From Roseburia sp. 1XD42-34 (GTDB taxonomy: Bacteria > Bacillota > Bacilli > Bacillales > Amphibacillaceae): a DNA stretch of 64,000 nucleotides. The stretch lies in NCBI RefSeq assembly GCF_009917385.1, contig NZ_QWLJ01000010.1, positions 62,001-126,000 of the forward strand, given 5' to 3'. The notes under the pieces were generated by a model. It ran no database searches, was not told the DNA's origin, and saw only the letters and a list, made by a program, of their open reading frames with translations. Shown here piece after piece: positions 1 through 12,992 of this stretch (positions within the stretch are counted from its first letter, which is position 1; each line of letters opens with the position of its first letter). Position numbers and translations under genes: made by a program.

Positions 1-302
1 GCCAAAATATCGAAGGAGAGATATTTTAGTGGGAGTAAGGATGGTGTTGGATAATTGTTCTAATTTTGTAAATTTAAATATGAGACTCACTAGTAAACAA
101 GACAACGTCTCATTTCCTTGTATCTTTCTCCAATAAATCCAAACATGTAGTTTATTAAAACAAATAATAATGAACGTTTACATAATTGAAACAATATAAT
201 GGGCAAAAATATGGTAGAATGAAATAACACCATTATTTTATGGGATTTTTTTCCTTTTCACTTGTGCCTTTTAATAATACATGTTAATGTACAAGGAAGC
301 GT
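1..302. other. Intergenic region upstream of a 29-codon ORF and yerA
   Basis: No convincing gene. It holds two hairpins: AAAATATC (4-11) with GATATTTT (20-27), and ATGAGAC (80-86) with GTCTCAT (107-113). An extended -10 element, TGGTAGAAT, lies at 212-220 and could drive the downstream small ORF and yerA. No good -35 was seen. Confidence 0.4.
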
Positions 303-392
303 ATGAAAAAATTCGTAAAATGGAAGAACCTATTCCGTACAGTATATCTGAAACACAAAAAAGCATGTAAGCAACTTAAGTATGATCTATGA
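303..392 (+). CDS. Possible 29-aa basic small protein
   Basis: ATG at 303, ending with TGA at 390-392, preceded by AAGGAAG at about 293-299, a usable ribosome binding site. The peptide is strongly basic (starts MKKFVKWKNLFR; Lys/Arg spread along its length) and lies about 80 nt downstream of an extended -10 element. I do not recognise it. It could be a short functional peptide, a leader for the following yerA-like gene, or chance; there is no family evidence. Confidence 0.3.
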   Translation: MKKFVKWKNLFRTVYLKHKKACKQLKYDL

Positions 393-502
393 AAAATTAA
401 CGGGTATTGCGTTTGCTGTTGGTCCTCTATGAATGGCAACACTTCCGCAATAATACCTAAATATAAATGTTGGCTGAAATGAAATATATTGGAGAGATGC
501 TA

Positions 503-2251
503 ATGTTACGAAACGGATTTTATTGGAGAAATCGAGAGATGCGACAGCATGTCCGAGTCATTGATGGAGAAGTGGCTCCGACAATCGTGCTTAAGAATGC
601 AACATACCTTAACACGTATACCAAACAATGGTTAAAAGCTACTATTTGGATTTACGAAGATCGAATTGTTTATGTTGGAAATCAAATGCCAGCTAACTTG
701 CGCAATACAGAGGTTGTAGATTGTAAAGGAAAATATATGGTTCCAGGATACATAGAACCACACGCTCACCCTTTTCAATTGTATAATCCAGAACAACTAG
801 CTTTACATGCAGCTAAGACAGGTACAACAACATTGATTAATGATAACTTATTGTGGTTATTTATGTTGGATAAAAAGAAAGCGTTTTCTATATTAGAGGA
901 ATTTAGTAAGCATACTGTATCTATGTATTGGTGGGCGCGCTTTGATCCGCAAACAGAGTTGCAGGGAGAGAAAGAACTTGACTTATTTCAAACAGAGGAT
1001 GTTTTAGCATGGATTAAACATCCTGCGGTCCTCCAAGGTGGGGAACTTACCTCGTGGCCGGATTTATTAGCGGGCGATGATATTTTATTATATTGGATTC
1101 AAGAAACGAAAAATCAGCGTAAACCTGTGGAAGGGCACTTCCCTGGTGCTTCTGAACGGACATTGACAAAAATGAAGCTGCTTGGGGTTAATGCAGATCA
1201 TGAATCCATTTCTGGAGAGGAAGTTATGCGACGTCTTAGGCTGGGCTACCATGTTGGATTGCGGTATTCATCGATACGCCCTGATTTGCCAAAGCTTATC
1301 GAAGAGATACTGGCAGCTGGCTTGAGGACATTTGAAAATGTGTCATTTACGACAGATGGTGCGACACCTTCCTTTTACGAAGCTGGTCTCATCAATCAGT
1401 GTATAGAAATTGCGATAGAAAAAGGAATACCAGTGGAAGAAGCATATTTAATGGGAAGTTATTACGCAGCTAAGCATTTGCGGATGGAAGAACAGCTTGG
1501 TAGCATTGCTCCAGGGCGATTTGCCCATATAAATATCTTATCTGAAAAGCACATCCCGCACCCGGAAAGTGTCTTGGCAAAGGGACAATGGATCGCGAAA
1601 GGCGGAGAGCAGCAAAAAATCAAACCTCATATCCAGTGGCAAGATTACCAGATTAAGGCGCTGGATTTAGATTGGGAACTAAGTAATAAGGAATTACAAT
1701 TTTCCGTTCCAATTGGCTTGGAAATGGCAACCGATGTCATTATGACCCCATATCCTATTGAAGTGGACATTACGGTAGAAGAACTGCCAGCAGAAACGAC
1801 CGACGCTTTTTTACTTTTGCTTGATCGAAACGGAAAATGGCGTGTGAATACGACGTTAAGGGGTTTTACGAATCAGTTGGGTGCCATTGCTAGCTCCTAT
1901 TCTGTTTCCGGGGATTTTATATTTATTGGAAAGAGAAAAAGTGATATCTTACTAGCTGGTAAAAGGTTAAAGGAATTAGGCGGAGGGATTGTTATCGCCC
2001 ATCAAGGAAAAGTGTTATTAGAAATTCCGCTTGCACTTGGTGGCATGATGTTTGCCGGAAAGATGGACGAACTAATTGAAAAAGAGAAAGAATTAAAGCA
2101 GATGCTTCAATCTTTCGGATATCCTTTTTCCGATCCTGTTTATACAATTTTTTTCCTGTCCTCTACCCATTTGCCCTATATTCGTATTACACCGCAGGGA
2201 TTAATGGATGTGAAGAAAAAGGAGTTATTATTTCCTGCAACAATGTGTTAG
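503..2251 (+). CDS. yerA: Adenine deaminase-like amidohydrolase (YerA family)
   Basis: 582-aa metal-dependent amidohydrolase of the adenine deaminase family, which would deaminate adenine or a related base in the cytosol; the B. subtilis relative YerA is itself only putatively assigned. The start at ATG 503 is chosen because GGAGAG (491-496) sits 6 nt before it; an in-frame ATG at 467 has no such site. The N-terminal composite domain is followed by the metal-binding PGYIEPHAHPF motif (about residues 84-94), an HFPGASE segment and a late (T/A)DGATPSF segment. Length matches B. subtilis YerA (about 580 aa). It stands first in the conserved yerA-yerB-yerC-pcrB order, separated from yerB by two dispersed repeats. 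Substrate is not shown by the sequence. Confidence 0.85.
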   Translation: MLRNGFYWRNREMRQHVRVIDGEVAPTIVLKNATYLNTYTKQWLKATIWIYEDRIVYVGNQMPANLRNTEVVDCKGKYMVPGYIEPHAHPFQLYNPEQLALHAAKTGTTTLINDNLLWLFMLDKKKAFSILEEFSKHTVSMYWWARFDPQTELQGEKELDLFQTEDVLAWIKHPAVLQGGELTSWPDLLAGDDILLYWIQETKNQRKPVEGHFPGASERTLTKMKLLGVNADHESISGEEVMRRLRLGYHVGLRYSSIRPDLPKLIEEILAAGLRTFENVSFTTDGATPSFYEAGLINQCIEIAIEKGIPVEEAYLMGSYYAAKHLRMEEQLGSIAPGRFAHINILSEKHIPHPESVLAKGQWIAKGGEQQKIKPHIQWQDYQIKALDLDWELSNKELQFSVPIGLEMATDVIMTPYPIEVDITVEELPAETTDAFLLLLDRNGKWRVNTTLRGFTNQLGAIASSYSVSGDFIFIGKRKSDILLAGKRLKELGGGIVIAHQGKVLLEIPLALGGMMFAGKMDELIEKEKELKQMLQSFGYPFSDPVYTIFFLSSTHLPYIRITPQGLMDVKKKELLFPATMC

Positions 2252-2405
2252 CTTATAGGAGAGAGGAAATATTTTCTAATGAATCTGTCAAAAGATGTAT
2301 CGAAATTACTCAAATAAAAGATGTTCAAATAAATCTAGAGACCATAAATCTTCGGTTAGCACTGCAATTCGTTAGCTTAAAGCAGCGCTGACCAGAGTTT
2401 TTTTG

Positions 2406-2613
2406 GCAAGATCAGAAGTATAAAATGAGGTGCTTGGGGATAACGCAATAACCGAATAGCCACGTCCGGCGCAAGCGCCCAGCAACTAGGCGACTTCACG
2501 AAATCGCCCTATGATAAGTCATCATCGGTTCGTTACCTCACCGTGATTCCTAAAACTTTAGTTGCTTCGTTCCAGTCGCTACGTTGCTAAACGGGCGTCC
2601 TGCGCCTTTGTTC
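2406..2613 (+). repeat. Dispersed intergenic repeat, family 1, short form
   Basis: Begins near AGAAGTATAAAATGAGG and ends TGCGCCTTTGTTC. It contains the family core CACGTCCGGC ... CAGCAACTAGGCGACTTC ... GATAAGTCATCATCGGTTCG ... ATTCCTAAAACTTTAGTTG ... CGTTGCTAAACGGGCG. It lacks the optional middle module with GGCCGACTAAAAACGGG. Tandem with the next copy. Small ORFs over it on the other strand are repeat artefacts. Confidence 0.9.
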
Positions 2614-2627
2614 CTGCCTAGGGAATT

Positions 2628-2823
2628 ATAAAATTTTCCAGCTGAGGATAAACTTACGAAGTTATTTAGCCACGTCCGGCGCAAGCGCCCAGCAACTAGG
2701 CGACTTCCCGAAATCGCCCTACGATAAGTCATCATCGGTTCGTTACCTCACCGTGATTCCTAAAACTTTAGTTGCTTCGTTCCAGTCGCTACGTTGCTAA
2801 ACGGGCGTCCTGCGCCTTTGTTC
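2628..2823 (+). repeat. Dispersed intergenic repeat, family 1, short form (tandem copy)
   Basis: Second tandem copy, nearly identical to the preceding one from TAGCCACGTCCGGCGCAAGC (about 2667) to CTTTGTTC (2823). The 5' part differs: GGGAATTATAAAATTTTCC replaces the usual GATAAGAAAGTATAAA lead. The same 5' variant occurs in the second copy of the tandem at 11137-11341, so the head-to-tail arrangement seems to have been duplicated as a unit. Confidence 0.88.
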
Positions 2824-2870
2824 CTGTTTTTGAGCATGCCATGAATGGCGTAATTTAAAGGAGTGGTATA

Positions 2871-3908
2871 GTGAAGAAAGCTCTATTTGTGTTATTCACC
2901 GTAATTCTTGTTTTTATGGCAGGATGTAAAGATGAAGTAAATAATAACCAAGACAAACATTCCGAACTGGAGAATAAGAACGAAGCCCCTAAAGATCAGG
3001 ATAGTACTTATGCATTTACTGGTTTGCCTGCTGATGGACGGACAAATAACCGTATGGTTGCAGTAATGGTTAATAATCATGCTAAAGCAAGACCACAAGC
3101 GGGCCTATCACAGGCAGATATCGTTTTTGAGCTGTTAGCAGAAGGTGATATTACACGGTTTTTAGCTCTTTATCAAAGTGAGCTTCCTCCTGTAATCGGT
3201 CCTGTCCGCAGTGCTCGGGAATATTATTTTGATTTAGCGCATGCATATAATGCGATTTATGTTTACCATGGCGCCGCTGACTTTATTGACCAGACGATTC
3301 AGGATAAAGGAATTGACCACTTGAATGGTTCACTTTATGATAATGATGGTATCTTATTTAAACGTGAGTCTTTTCGTAAGCCGCCTCACAATTCTTATTT
3401 ACAAATAGATGCTCTGTATGATGAAGCAGAGGAAAAAGGATATGATGTGACTGCCACCTATGAAGCCTTGCCATTTGCAGAAGCCGGGTCAGAAGTTACA
3501 GGTCCTCTTGCTCCAGTGGTGAAGGTTGGTTATTCAAACAACCCTAGTGAAGTGGTACAATATACATTTAGACAGGATAGTGGGCGCTATACTCGTAGTA
3601 ATGGTCAGCAACAAACGATCGAAATGGAAACGGAAGATCCGATTGAAGTGAGCAATGTATTAATTATGGAGGCACACCATGAAGTGATTGATGAATCAGG
3701 ACGTCGCGCAATCGACTTAGATTCTGGTGGTAAGGCTTATTTATTACAAAAAGGTGTATTGCAAGAAGTGAAATGGGAAAGACAGGCAGGAAGAATTATC
3801 CCCGTAAAAAATGGCAAGGAGATTCCATTTATTCCAGGAAAAACATGGATTAATGTAATTCCAAAACAACCTGGATTACAAGAGATTGTAACGATATCTA
3901 GTGGATAA
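2871..3908 (+). CDS. yerB: DUF3048 lipoprotein YerB
   Basis: 345-aa predicted lipoprotein on the outer face of the membrane. GTG start at 2871 with AAAGGAG 8 nt upstream. The signal peptide runs to a lipobox FMAGC with Cys19 as the lipidation site, followed by an Asn/Glu/Lys-rich linker and then the DUF3048 domain (from about residue 48, TGLPADGR; motifs RPQAGLSQADIVFE and GPVRSAREYYFD). Family function is unknown; B. subtilis YerB occupies the same position. It is 18 nt upstream of yerC, probably co-transcribed. Confidence 0.9.
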   Translation: MKKALFVLFTVILVFMAGCKDEVNNNQDKHSELENKNEAPKDQDSTYAFTGLPADGRTNNRMVAVMVNNHAKARPQAGLSQADIVFELLAEGDITRFLALYQSELPPVIGPVRSAREYYFDLAHAYNAIYVYHGAADFIDQTIQDKGIDHLNGSLYDNDGILFKRESFRKPPHNSYLQIDALYDEAEEKGYDVTATYEALPFAEAGSEVTGPLAPVVKVGYSNNPSEVVQYTFRQDSGRYTRSNGQQQTIEMETEDPIEVSNVLIMEAHHEVIDESGRRAIDLDSGGKAYLLQKGVLQEVKWERQAGRIIPVKNGKEIPFIPGKTWINVIPKQPGLQEIVTISSG

Positions 3909-3926
3909 TGGGGAGGAGGGCGAGAT

Positions 3927-4226
3927 GTGCAAATTGATAAATTACGAGGAAAGCAATTGGATGAATTATTTGATGCTATTTTATCATTAAAAGATAGAGA
4001 AGAATGTTATCGTTTTTTTGATGATATAGCGACAATGTCAGAAATTCAATCGTTATCTCAGCGATTTCAAGTAGCTAAAATGTTAACACAAGGTGCTACA
4101 TACAGTGCTATAGAAGAAGAGACAAACGCTTCGACCGCTACTATTTCACGAGTTAGAAGATGTATTAATTATGGTAGTGATGGTTATCAGCTCGTCTTAG
4201 AGCGAATAAAGAAAGAAGATAAATAG
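3927..4226 (+). CDS. yerC: TrpR/YerC/YecD-family DNA-binding protein
   Basis: 99-aa helix-turn-helix protein of the TrpR-like YerC/YecD family. GTG start at 3927 (MQIDKLRG), preceded by GGGAGGAGGG; an overlapping ATG at 3925 is out of frame. The HTH is seen at about residues 45-80 (SLSQRFQVAKML ... NASTATISRVRRC), where ASTATISRV is the likely recognition helix. Family members resemble TrpR in fold, but a co-repressor is not established. Follows yerB closely and is followed by a weak hairpin terminator. Confidence 0.92.
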   Translation: MQIDKLRGKQLDELFDAILSLKDREECYRFFDDIATMSEIQSLSQRFQVAKMLTQGATYSAIEEETNASTATISRVRRCINYGSDGYQLVLERIKKEDK

Positions 4227-4248
4227 ATAAAGCCTTTATAAAACTCGT

Positions 4249-4270
4249 CGCCTGTTTGGTGGCGTTTTTT
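4249..4270 (+). terminator. Weak rho-independent terminator after yerC
   Basis: CGCC (4249-4252) can pair with GGCG (4261-4264), followed by six T (4265-4270). The stem is only 4 bp, but placement 20 nt after yerC supports termination of yerB-yerC. Confidence 0.5.
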
Positions 4271-4353
4271 ATTGAATTGCATTGTAATGCGAATTGATAA
4301 GGGCAGTCTGCGGTTTACTTTTTCGAAGAAGCCACTAGAATAAAGGAAATCAG

Positions 4354-4450
4354 TCGGAGTACATGGGGCATTCTAGAATATACTGTCTGTAAATTAACCG
4401 ACGCTCACAGGTAAATAGCCGGAGTTCACAAATAAGTCACCGAAGTTCAC
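4354..4450. repeat. Short repeats with 21-nt period (CCGAAGTTCAC type)
   Basis: Three units, CCGACGCTCAC (4398-4408), CCGGAGTTCAC (4419-4429) and CCGAAGTTCAC (4440-4450), start exactly 21 nt apart; a more degenerate unit, TCGGAGTACAT, is at 4354. The AT-rich spacers are not conserved. The same motif in reverse complement is at 21602-21652. Otherwise the interval 4271-4687 shows no gene. Confidence 0.6.
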
Positions 4451-4687
4451 CATTAATACAGCAGATAACTGGTGATGATTCGTGCTTTTTTCTAGTCTAG
4501 TTGAAGAAAATTGTAAGATGCTACAGCAAGTTAGCTGCCTGATGCTGAAAATTTGTTTAGTCTACTCGTAGATACGTGCGATCCGTGTGCGTGGAAGAAC
4601 TTCAATCAATAGAAGTTTCACTTTACCCTTTCCAAAATTTCCATCATAATAAAAACACCCCTTTTCCTAAATTGTATGCGGGATTTT

Positions 4688-4696
4688 TGGTATAAT
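4688..4696 (+). promoter_or_regulatory. Extended -10 promoter for pcrB-pcrA-ligA-camS
   Basis: TGGTATAAT is a perfect extended -10 element 36 nt upstream of the pcrB start. No clear -35 was found at 17 nt, as is common for extended -10 promoters. Confidence 0.65.
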
Positions 4697-4731
4697 GAAC
4701 TAACGGATAAACACAATGGAGGATTTTTATC

Positions 4732-5418
4732 GTGAATACATTATTAAAGCAATGGAAACACATATTTAAGCTTGATCCGGCGAAAGAAATGACGGATGAG
4801 GATTTAGAAAAAATATGCGAGTCGGGTACCGACGCGATCATTGTTGGGGGAACAGACAACATTACGTTGGATGGTGTACTGGATTTACTTTCTCGTATTC
4901 GCCGATATACTGTGCCTTGTATTTTGGAAATATCATCGATGGAAGCTATCACTCCTGGATTTGATTATTATTATATTCCAATGGTGCTTAATTCAAAAGA
5001 AAAGAAATGGATGATGGATATACAGCATCAGGCGATTAAGGAATATATCGATATGATGGAGCTTAGCGAGGTGTTATTTGAAGGATATTGTATTTTAAAC
5101 GAGGAAGCAAAAGCATTTACGTATACGAATAGTTATTTACCAGATGATGAGGATGTCATTGCTTACGCATATATGACAGATAAAGTATTCCGCTTACCTA
5201 TTTTTTATATGGAGTATAGTGGGAAATATGGCGATCCAGATCTAGTGAAGAAGGTAAAAGCTCAATTACAGCACTCCACACTCTTTTACGGTGGAGGAAT
5301 AGAAACTGTTGCGCAAGCCAAAGAAATGAAGCAGCATGCAGATGTGATCATCGTTGGCAATAATATTTATACAGACATTAAGCAAGCTTTACAAACCGTT
5401 CGCGCGGTTAAAGAGTAA
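4732..5418 (+). CDS. pcrB: Heptaprenylglyceryl phosphate synthase PcrB
   Basis: 228-aa TIM-barrel prenyltransferase of the GGGP/PcrB family. In B. subtilis it joins heptaprenyl diphosphate to sn-glycerol-1-phosphate, making an archaea-like ether lipid. GTG start at 4732 with TGGAGG 9 nt upstream. Family motifs seen: DAIIVGGTDNIT (phosphate and product binding), an EGYCILNEEAKAFTYT segment, YMEYSGKYGDP and the C-terminal YGGGIETVAQAKEM and VIIVGNNIY phosphate-binding loops. It lies 20 nt upstream of pcrA, as in B. subtilis. Confidence 0.94.
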   Translation: MNTLLKQWKHIFKLDPAKEMTDEDLEKICESGTDAIIVGGTDNITLDGVLDLLSRIRRYTVPCILEISSMEAITPGFDYYYIPMVLNSKEKKWMMDIQHQAIKEYIDMMELSEVLFEGYCILNEEAKAFTYTNSYLPDDEDVIAYAYMTDKVFRLPIFYMEYSGKYGDPDLVKKVKAQLQHSTLFYGGGIETVAQAKEMKQHADVIIVGNNIYTDIKQALQTVRAVKE

Positions 5419-5438
5419 TTAGTTAGGCGGTAGATAAT

Positions 5439-7658
5439 ATGAGTCGAACCAAGGAAACGCTATTAAAAGGATTAAACCAGCAACAACGAAAAGCTGTTAT
5501 CCATACAGACGGTCCACTGCTCATAATGGCAGGTGCTGGAAGTGGGAAAACACGGGTTTTAACACATCGAATTGCCTATTTGTTAGCGGAAAAGGATGTT
5601 GCAGCACGCAATGTGCTGGCGATTACGTTTACGAACAAAGCAGCTCGAGAAATGAAAGAACGTGTAAGGAGATTGGTTGGTTCTGAGAGTGAATACATGT
5701 GGGTATCGACCTTTCACTCCATGTGTGTACGAATTTTACGTAGAGACATAGACCGAATTGGTTACAACCGTAATTTTACCATTCTCGATAGCAGTGACCA
5801 ACTGTCGGTTATTAAACAGGTACTTAAAAATTTGAATATCGATCCGAAAAAGTTTGAGCCAAGAGCGATGCTTGGTCAGATCAGTGCGGCAAAAAATGAA
5901 CTTATTACTCCAGAAGAATATAATAAGCAAGTTAGTAATTTTTTTGAACGCCAAGTAGGACAAGTTTATGATGCGTACCAAAAGATGATTGTAAAAAATC
6001 AGTCGCTTGATTTTGATGATTTAATTATGCAAACGATCCATTTATTTAAACGTGTGCCAGAAGTACTGGAATATTATCAGCGCCGTTTTCAGTATATCCA
6101 TGTGGATGAGTATCAAGATACCAACCACGCACAGTATTCTCTCGTTAAAATGTTAGCAAGCCGGTACCAGAATTTGTGTGTGGTCGGGGATTCAGATCAA
6201 TCAATTTATCGCTGGCGTGGTGCGGATATCGCTAATATCCTTACGTTTGAAAAAGACTACCCGGCGTCAAGAACCATTTTATTAGAACAAAATTACCGAT
6301 CAACGAAGTCGATTTTAGCTGCTGCAAACCACGTCATTGCAAATAATACAGGCAGAAAGCCAAAGAAGCTTTGGACAGAAAACGATGACGGAAAGCAGAT
6401 CCATTATTTTCAAGGTGCAACCGAGCAAGAAGAAGCTTTATTCGTCACGCAAAAAATTCAGCAATTAACCCGAGAAGAGGGATATTCTGCAAGCGATGTG
6501 GCGATACTGTATCGAACGAATGCGCAATCACGTGCGATTGAGGATACGTTAGTCAAATCAAACATGCCATACCAAATGGTCGGCGGAACGAAATTCTATG
6601 AGCGAAAAGAAATAAAAGATATTATTGCTTATCTTCGTTTAATTGCTAATCCAGACGATGATTTGAGCTTCGAACGAGTGGTCAATGTCCCAAAACGTGG
6701 GATTGGAAAAACGTCGATCGAACGGTTGCGAGAATACGCTTCTATCCATGACATTTCATTCAACCAAGCGGTGAAGGAAGTCGACTTTACTGGTGTGTCT
6801 AAAAAAGCGGCTCATGCTCTTATTGAATTTGCTAGTATCATGGAATCTTTTGCTCAGCAACAGGAGTTTTTAACTGCAACAGATATGGTAGAAGCTGTTT
6901 TAGAACGAACTGGATATGAGACAATGTTAAAAAATGAACGATCGATTGAAGCGCAAAGCAGACTGGAAAACTTAGAAGAATTCATGACGGTTACCAAGGA
7001 TTTTGAAGCAGTAAGTGAAGATAAATCGCTCGTCGCCTTTTTGACTGATTTAGCGTTAATTGCAGATATCGATCAAGTCGATGAAGCTGAAACGGAGGCA
7101 GAAGATAAAATCACGTTAATGACGCTGCATGCAGCGAAAGGCTTGGAATTTCCAGTTGTATTTTTAATTGGTATGGAAGAGAATGTTTTTCCACATAGTC
7201 GTTCGATGTTTGATGAAGAAGAAATGGAAGAAGAACGCAGATTAGCATATGTTGGTATTACCCGTGCGGAAAAAGAGTTATACCTTACACATGCACGAAT
7301 GCGGACTTTATTTGGCCGTACAAATATGAATCCGATTAGCCGATTTATTAATGAAATTCCGGAAGAGTTAATGGCAGGAATCGAGGTTGCTAACGCTTCT
7401 ATGTTTGGTGGAAGCAGAGAGTCAAATCCAAGCAGGACGGCTCCAATGAAGCGCAAAGCGCAGCAAATGCCAAAAACGTCAGGTGCTGAAAACGAAACAT
7501 GGTCTCCTGGTGACAAAGCCAATCATAAAAAATGGGGCACAGGAACGGTTGTAAGAGTGAATGGCGAAGGTGAAGCAATGGAGTTAGATATTGCATTCCC
7601 TGCACCTATTGGTATTAAGCGCGTGCTGGCAAAATTTGCACCAATTACGAAAGAGTAG
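5439..7658 (+). CDS. pcrA: ATP-dependent DNA helicase PcrA
   Basis: 739-aa superfamily 1A 3'-5' helicase (UvrD/Rep/PcrA), acting in DNA repair, rolling-circle replication and removal of RecA or stalled transcription complexes. Motifs in order: Q-motif region LNQQQRKAV, Walker A GAGSGKT (about residues 32-38), [11 protein letters not shown], Walker [37 protein letters not shown] and the arginine motif [13 protein letters not shown]. The C-terminal [15 protein letters not shown] segment is the Tudor-like RNA-polymerase-binding domain. Full length; 12 nt from ligA. Confidence 0.97.
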   Translation: MSRTKETLLKGLNQQQRKAVIHTDGPLLIMAGAGSGKTRVLTHRIAYLLAEKDVAARNVLAITFTNKAAREMKERVRRLVGSESEYMWVSTFHSMCVRILRRDIDRIGYNRNFTILDSSDQLSVIKQVLKNLNIDPKKFEPRAMLGQISAAKNELITPEEYNKQVSNFFERQVGQVYDAYQKMIVKNQSLDFDDLIMQTIHLFKRVPEVLEYYQRRFQYIHVDEYQDTNHAQYSLVKMLASRYQNLCVVGDSDQSIYRWRGADIANILTFEKDYPASRTILLEQNYRSTKSILAAANHVIANNTGRKPKKLWTENDDGKQIHYFQGATEQEEALFVTQKIQQLTREEGYSASDVAILYRTNAQSRAIEDTLVKSNMPYQMVGGTKFYERKEIKDIIAYLRLIANPDDDLSFERVVNVPKRGIGKTSIERLREYASIHDISFNQAVKEVDFTGVSKKAAHALIEFASIMESFAQQQEFLTATDMVEAVLERTGYETMLKNERSIEAQSRLENLEEFMTVTKDFEAVSEDKSLVAFLTDLALIADIDQVDEAETEAEDKITLMTLHAAKGLEFPVVFLIGMEENVFPHSRSMFDEEEMEEERRLAYVGITRAEKELYLTHARMRTLFGRTNMNPISRFINEIPEELMAGIEVANASMFGGSRESNPSRTAPMKRKAQQMPKTSGAENETWSPGDKANHKKWGTGTVVRVNGEGEAMELDIAFPAPIGIKRVLAKFAPITKE

Positions 7659-10795
<3,137 letters not shown>

Positions 10796-10820
10796 TGTTT
10801 GATTAAAAGAATTTGAGAGT

Positions 10821-10860
10821 AGCCTGTGTAGAAAATATTGTTTTTATGCAGGCTTTTTTT
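10821..10860 (+). terminator. Terminator of the pcrB-pcrA-ligA-camS operon
   Basis: AGCCTG (10821-10826) pairs with CAGGCT (10849-10854), with partial extension into the long AT-rich loop, followed by a run of T to 10860. 25 nt after the camS stop. Confidence 0.8.
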
Positions 10861-10879
10861 AAACATAAGAAAGTATGTA

Positions 10880-11136
10880 AAGGGAGTAGGAGTATAAAAT
10901 GAGGTGCTTGTGGATAACGAAATAACCGAATAGCCGTGTCCGGTTCGTAGCGGCGACGCGACTTTAGAAATGTTCCCTACGATATATCATCATCGCTTGT
11001 CACAAAGAGAAGACCGACTAAAAACTGGCTTGCCGCCCAAACGTCAGCATACTCCAGTTTTAATGGCATGATTCCTAATTTCTAGTTGATTCGTTCCAGT
11101 CGCTCCGTTGCTAAACGGGCGCTTGCGCCTTTGTTC
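10880..11136 (+). repeat. Dispersed intergenic repeat, family 1, long form
   Basis: Contains the optional module: GACTAAAAACTGG ... CCAGTTTTAATGG. Here AAAACTGG is perfectly complementary to CCAGTTTT, whereas other copies have AAAAACGGG facing CCCCTGTTTTT. Ends GCGCTTGCGCCTTTGTTC at 11136. Tandem with the next copy. Confidence 0.9.
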
Positions 11137-11341
11137 TTGTCTGGGAAATTATCAAATTTTCCAGTTGTGGATAAACTCACGAAGTTATTTAGCCACGTCC
11201 GGCGCAAACGCCCAGCAACTAGGCGACTTCACAAACCGCCTCTGATAAGTCATCATCGGTTCGTACCTCACCGTGATTCCTTTATCTCAGTTGATTCGTT
11301 CCAGTCGCTACGTTACTAAACGGGCGCTTGCGCCTTTGTTC
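11137..11341 (+). repeat. Dispersed intergenic repeat, family 1, short form (tandem copy)
   Basis: Carries the variant 5' end (GGGAAATTATCAAATTTTCC) seen in the second copy of the tandem at 2628-2823, then the family core from CACGTCCGGCGC to GCGCCTTTGTTC (11341). The optional middle module is absent. A short ORF through it is a repeat artefact. The following stretch to 11632 is AT-rich and shows no gene. Confidence 0.88.
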
Positions 11342-11632
11342 ATAACTAAAAGGATTTGAAAAGGTAGGGAAAATAAGAAAATAAGGTATTGAATTAATTT
11401 ATTAGTTATGTCTTATTTCCTAATAAGTTTAGTTTGAAATTAAACTATTGACCGATAATATTTTAATGTTTATTCAAAAAGTAATGCTTCGAAATACGGT
11501 ATTTTTGCATTTTCATCCACTTTATTCAGTGATTTTCCTTAATGAAGAAAGTAGGAAAGTTTTTTGCGCCCCTTTTCATTGCAAAATATATTAATACGCC
11601 ATTATTTTCCCAATATGAATTATCTGAATTTA

Positions 11633-11641
11633 TGTTATAAT
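11633..11641 (+). promoter_or_regulatory. Extended -10 promoter of the HTH-TPR regulator
   Basis: TGTTATAAT is an extended -10 element. It overlaps an in-frame ATG at 11640, so that ATG cannot be in the transcript; this supports the TTG start at 11691. Confidence 0.65.
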
Positions 11642-11690
11642 GACACTATACAAAGGAAACCTAATTATTAAGGATGGTGGGTGGCGGAAT

Positions 11691-12971
11691 TTGATAGATA
11701 TAGGACCGTTTATCAAATTGCAACGAACAAAGCGGCAAATGACACAAGGGGAATTGTCGGAAGGAATCGTTTCCTTGTCTTATTTATCCAAAATCGAAAA
11801 TAAAAAGACGAAGGCCAGCCCAGAAATCATTCAATTGCTTTGTAATCGATTAGGGATTGACTTTGCAGAGGGAACGAATGCGCATATTGAGGAAAAATGC
11901 CAACAGTGGTATGAGATGCTTTTTAGTTATTGTGATAAACAAGAAATGAAAGCTAGGTATGAAGAATTACAATCACTTATGGAACATAGCATTAATGAAA
12001 ACTTTATCATGTTTGAAATACATCAAATACGTTACTATGTTATTTTAAGTGAACTGGATCAAGCATTGGCAAAAATAAACGAATTACGGGAACTGGTCGA
12101 TTCATTTAATGTAAAACAAGAATATTATTGGCACAAGTTCCAGGGGAATTATTATTCTTATATGGATGAGCACGTTAAAGCAATGGAATTATTTCAGTTG
12201 GCGCAAGAAAAAATACCAACTGCTAGTTTGAAAGAGACGGAGATTGCCGATTTCAAATATGCATTAGCTATCACGCATAGCCAATTATGGGAGCAACTAG
12301 AATGTCTTGATTATACGAAGGAAGCAATGGAAGTATTTCAACGTGAGTATAATTTTGTACGCTGTGGTCAATGCCATATTCTATTTGGGATCTCTTACCA
12401 AAGATTTAAAATGTACGATAAAGCGATTAAAAATTTTCAATTAGCCAAACATTTAGGGGTACTGAGTGATAATGCAGATGTCGTTACCTTAGCATATCAA
12501 AATCTAGGGTATTTGTATTCACAAATGGGTAATCCAAATGAAGCAATTAAGAATTATTTGTTAGCTTTTGAAGAAAATAAAGAACCGGAATACAAATTAA
12601 AAGTTGAAGCAATAACCTACTTAATTCAAGAATTTTATGTTATTGGAGATTACGAAAGTGTAAGTAAGTATCTGGAAAAAGCAAAAGAATTGCTTAGACA
12701 AGATGCAAATAACGTACACAAATTCTACTACCAATTTTGCAAGTATAGCATTCAGGTACATACTTATTTGTTAAATGAAGAGTTTGATAAATTTAAAGCG
12801 TTATTAACAGATGACTTTATACCTTACCTTAAGCACGCCGGCGAGTATGGTGAATTAGCATTCTATGCTAAAATGTTGGCAAATCATTTAGAACAATGGG
12901 GAAAGTATAAGGAATCTGTTCAATATTATAAGTTAGCAAGCAGAAGCTACGAGGAGTTTGTGAACATGTAG
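11691..12971 (+). CDS. RNPP-type HTH-TPR quorum-sensing regulator (NprR/PlcR-like)
   Basis: 426-aa cytosolic transcription regulator: an N-terminal Xre-type HTH (about residues 5-60; KLQRTKRQMTQGELS ... SYLSKIENKK) followed by tetratricopeptide repeats to the C-terminus (for example YALAITHSQLWEQLE, LAYQNLGYLYSQMGNPNEAI, YKESVQYYKLASRSYEE). The architecture and length match NprR-like RNPP regulators (NprR is about 423 aa), which bind a re-imported secreted peptide in the TPR groove. TTG start at 11691 chosen because the upstream in-frame ATG lies inside the -10 element; a G-rich site (11671-11682) precedes it. A 43-codon secreted propeptide gene begins 21 nt after the stop. Assignment to NprR versus PlcR or AimR lineage is not settled by sight. 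Confidence 0.85.
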   Translation: MIDIGPFIKLQRTKRQMTQGELSEGIVSLSYLSKIENKKTKASPEIIQLLCNRLGIDFAEGTNAHIEEKCQQWYEMLFSYCDKQEMKARYEELQSLMEHSINENFIMFEIHQIRYYVILSELDQALAKINELRELVDSFNVKQEYYWHKFQGNYYSYMDEHVKAMELFQLAQEKIPTASLKETEIADFKYALAITHSQLWEQLECLDYTKEAMEVFQREYNFVRCGQCHILFGISYQRFKMYDKAIKNFQLAKHLGVLSDNADVVTLAYQNLGYLYSQMGNPNEAIKNYLLAFEENKEPEYKLKVEAITYLIQEFYVIGDYESVSKYLEKAKELLRQDANNVHKFYYQFCKYSIQVHTYLLNEEFDKFKALLTDDFIPYLKHAGEYGELAFYAKMLANHLEQWGKYKESVQYYKLASRSYEEFVNM

Positions 12972-12992
12972 GTTAAAATGAGGAGGGATAAA

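Noticed and set aside
2550-2735. Minus-strand 61-codon open frame
   Set aside because: It lies wholly inside the family 1 repeats and has no ribosome binding site; the same frame appears wherever the repeat does.
2406-2823. rRNA or tRNA genes suggested by GC-rich structured sequence
   Set aside because: The sequence is the dispersed repeat; no tRNA cloverleaf or rRNA landmarks are present.
4354-4450. CRISPR array
   Set aside because: The repeated unit is only about 11 nt, degenerate, with 10-nt spacers and no cas genes; it is a short periodic repeat.
7073-7605. Long minus-strand open frames inside pcrA
   Set aside because: Shadows of the pcrA coding frame, without starts or motifs.
11086-11319. 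77-codon open frame on the + strand
   Set aside because: Runs through two repeat copies; start without a site, composition not protein-like.
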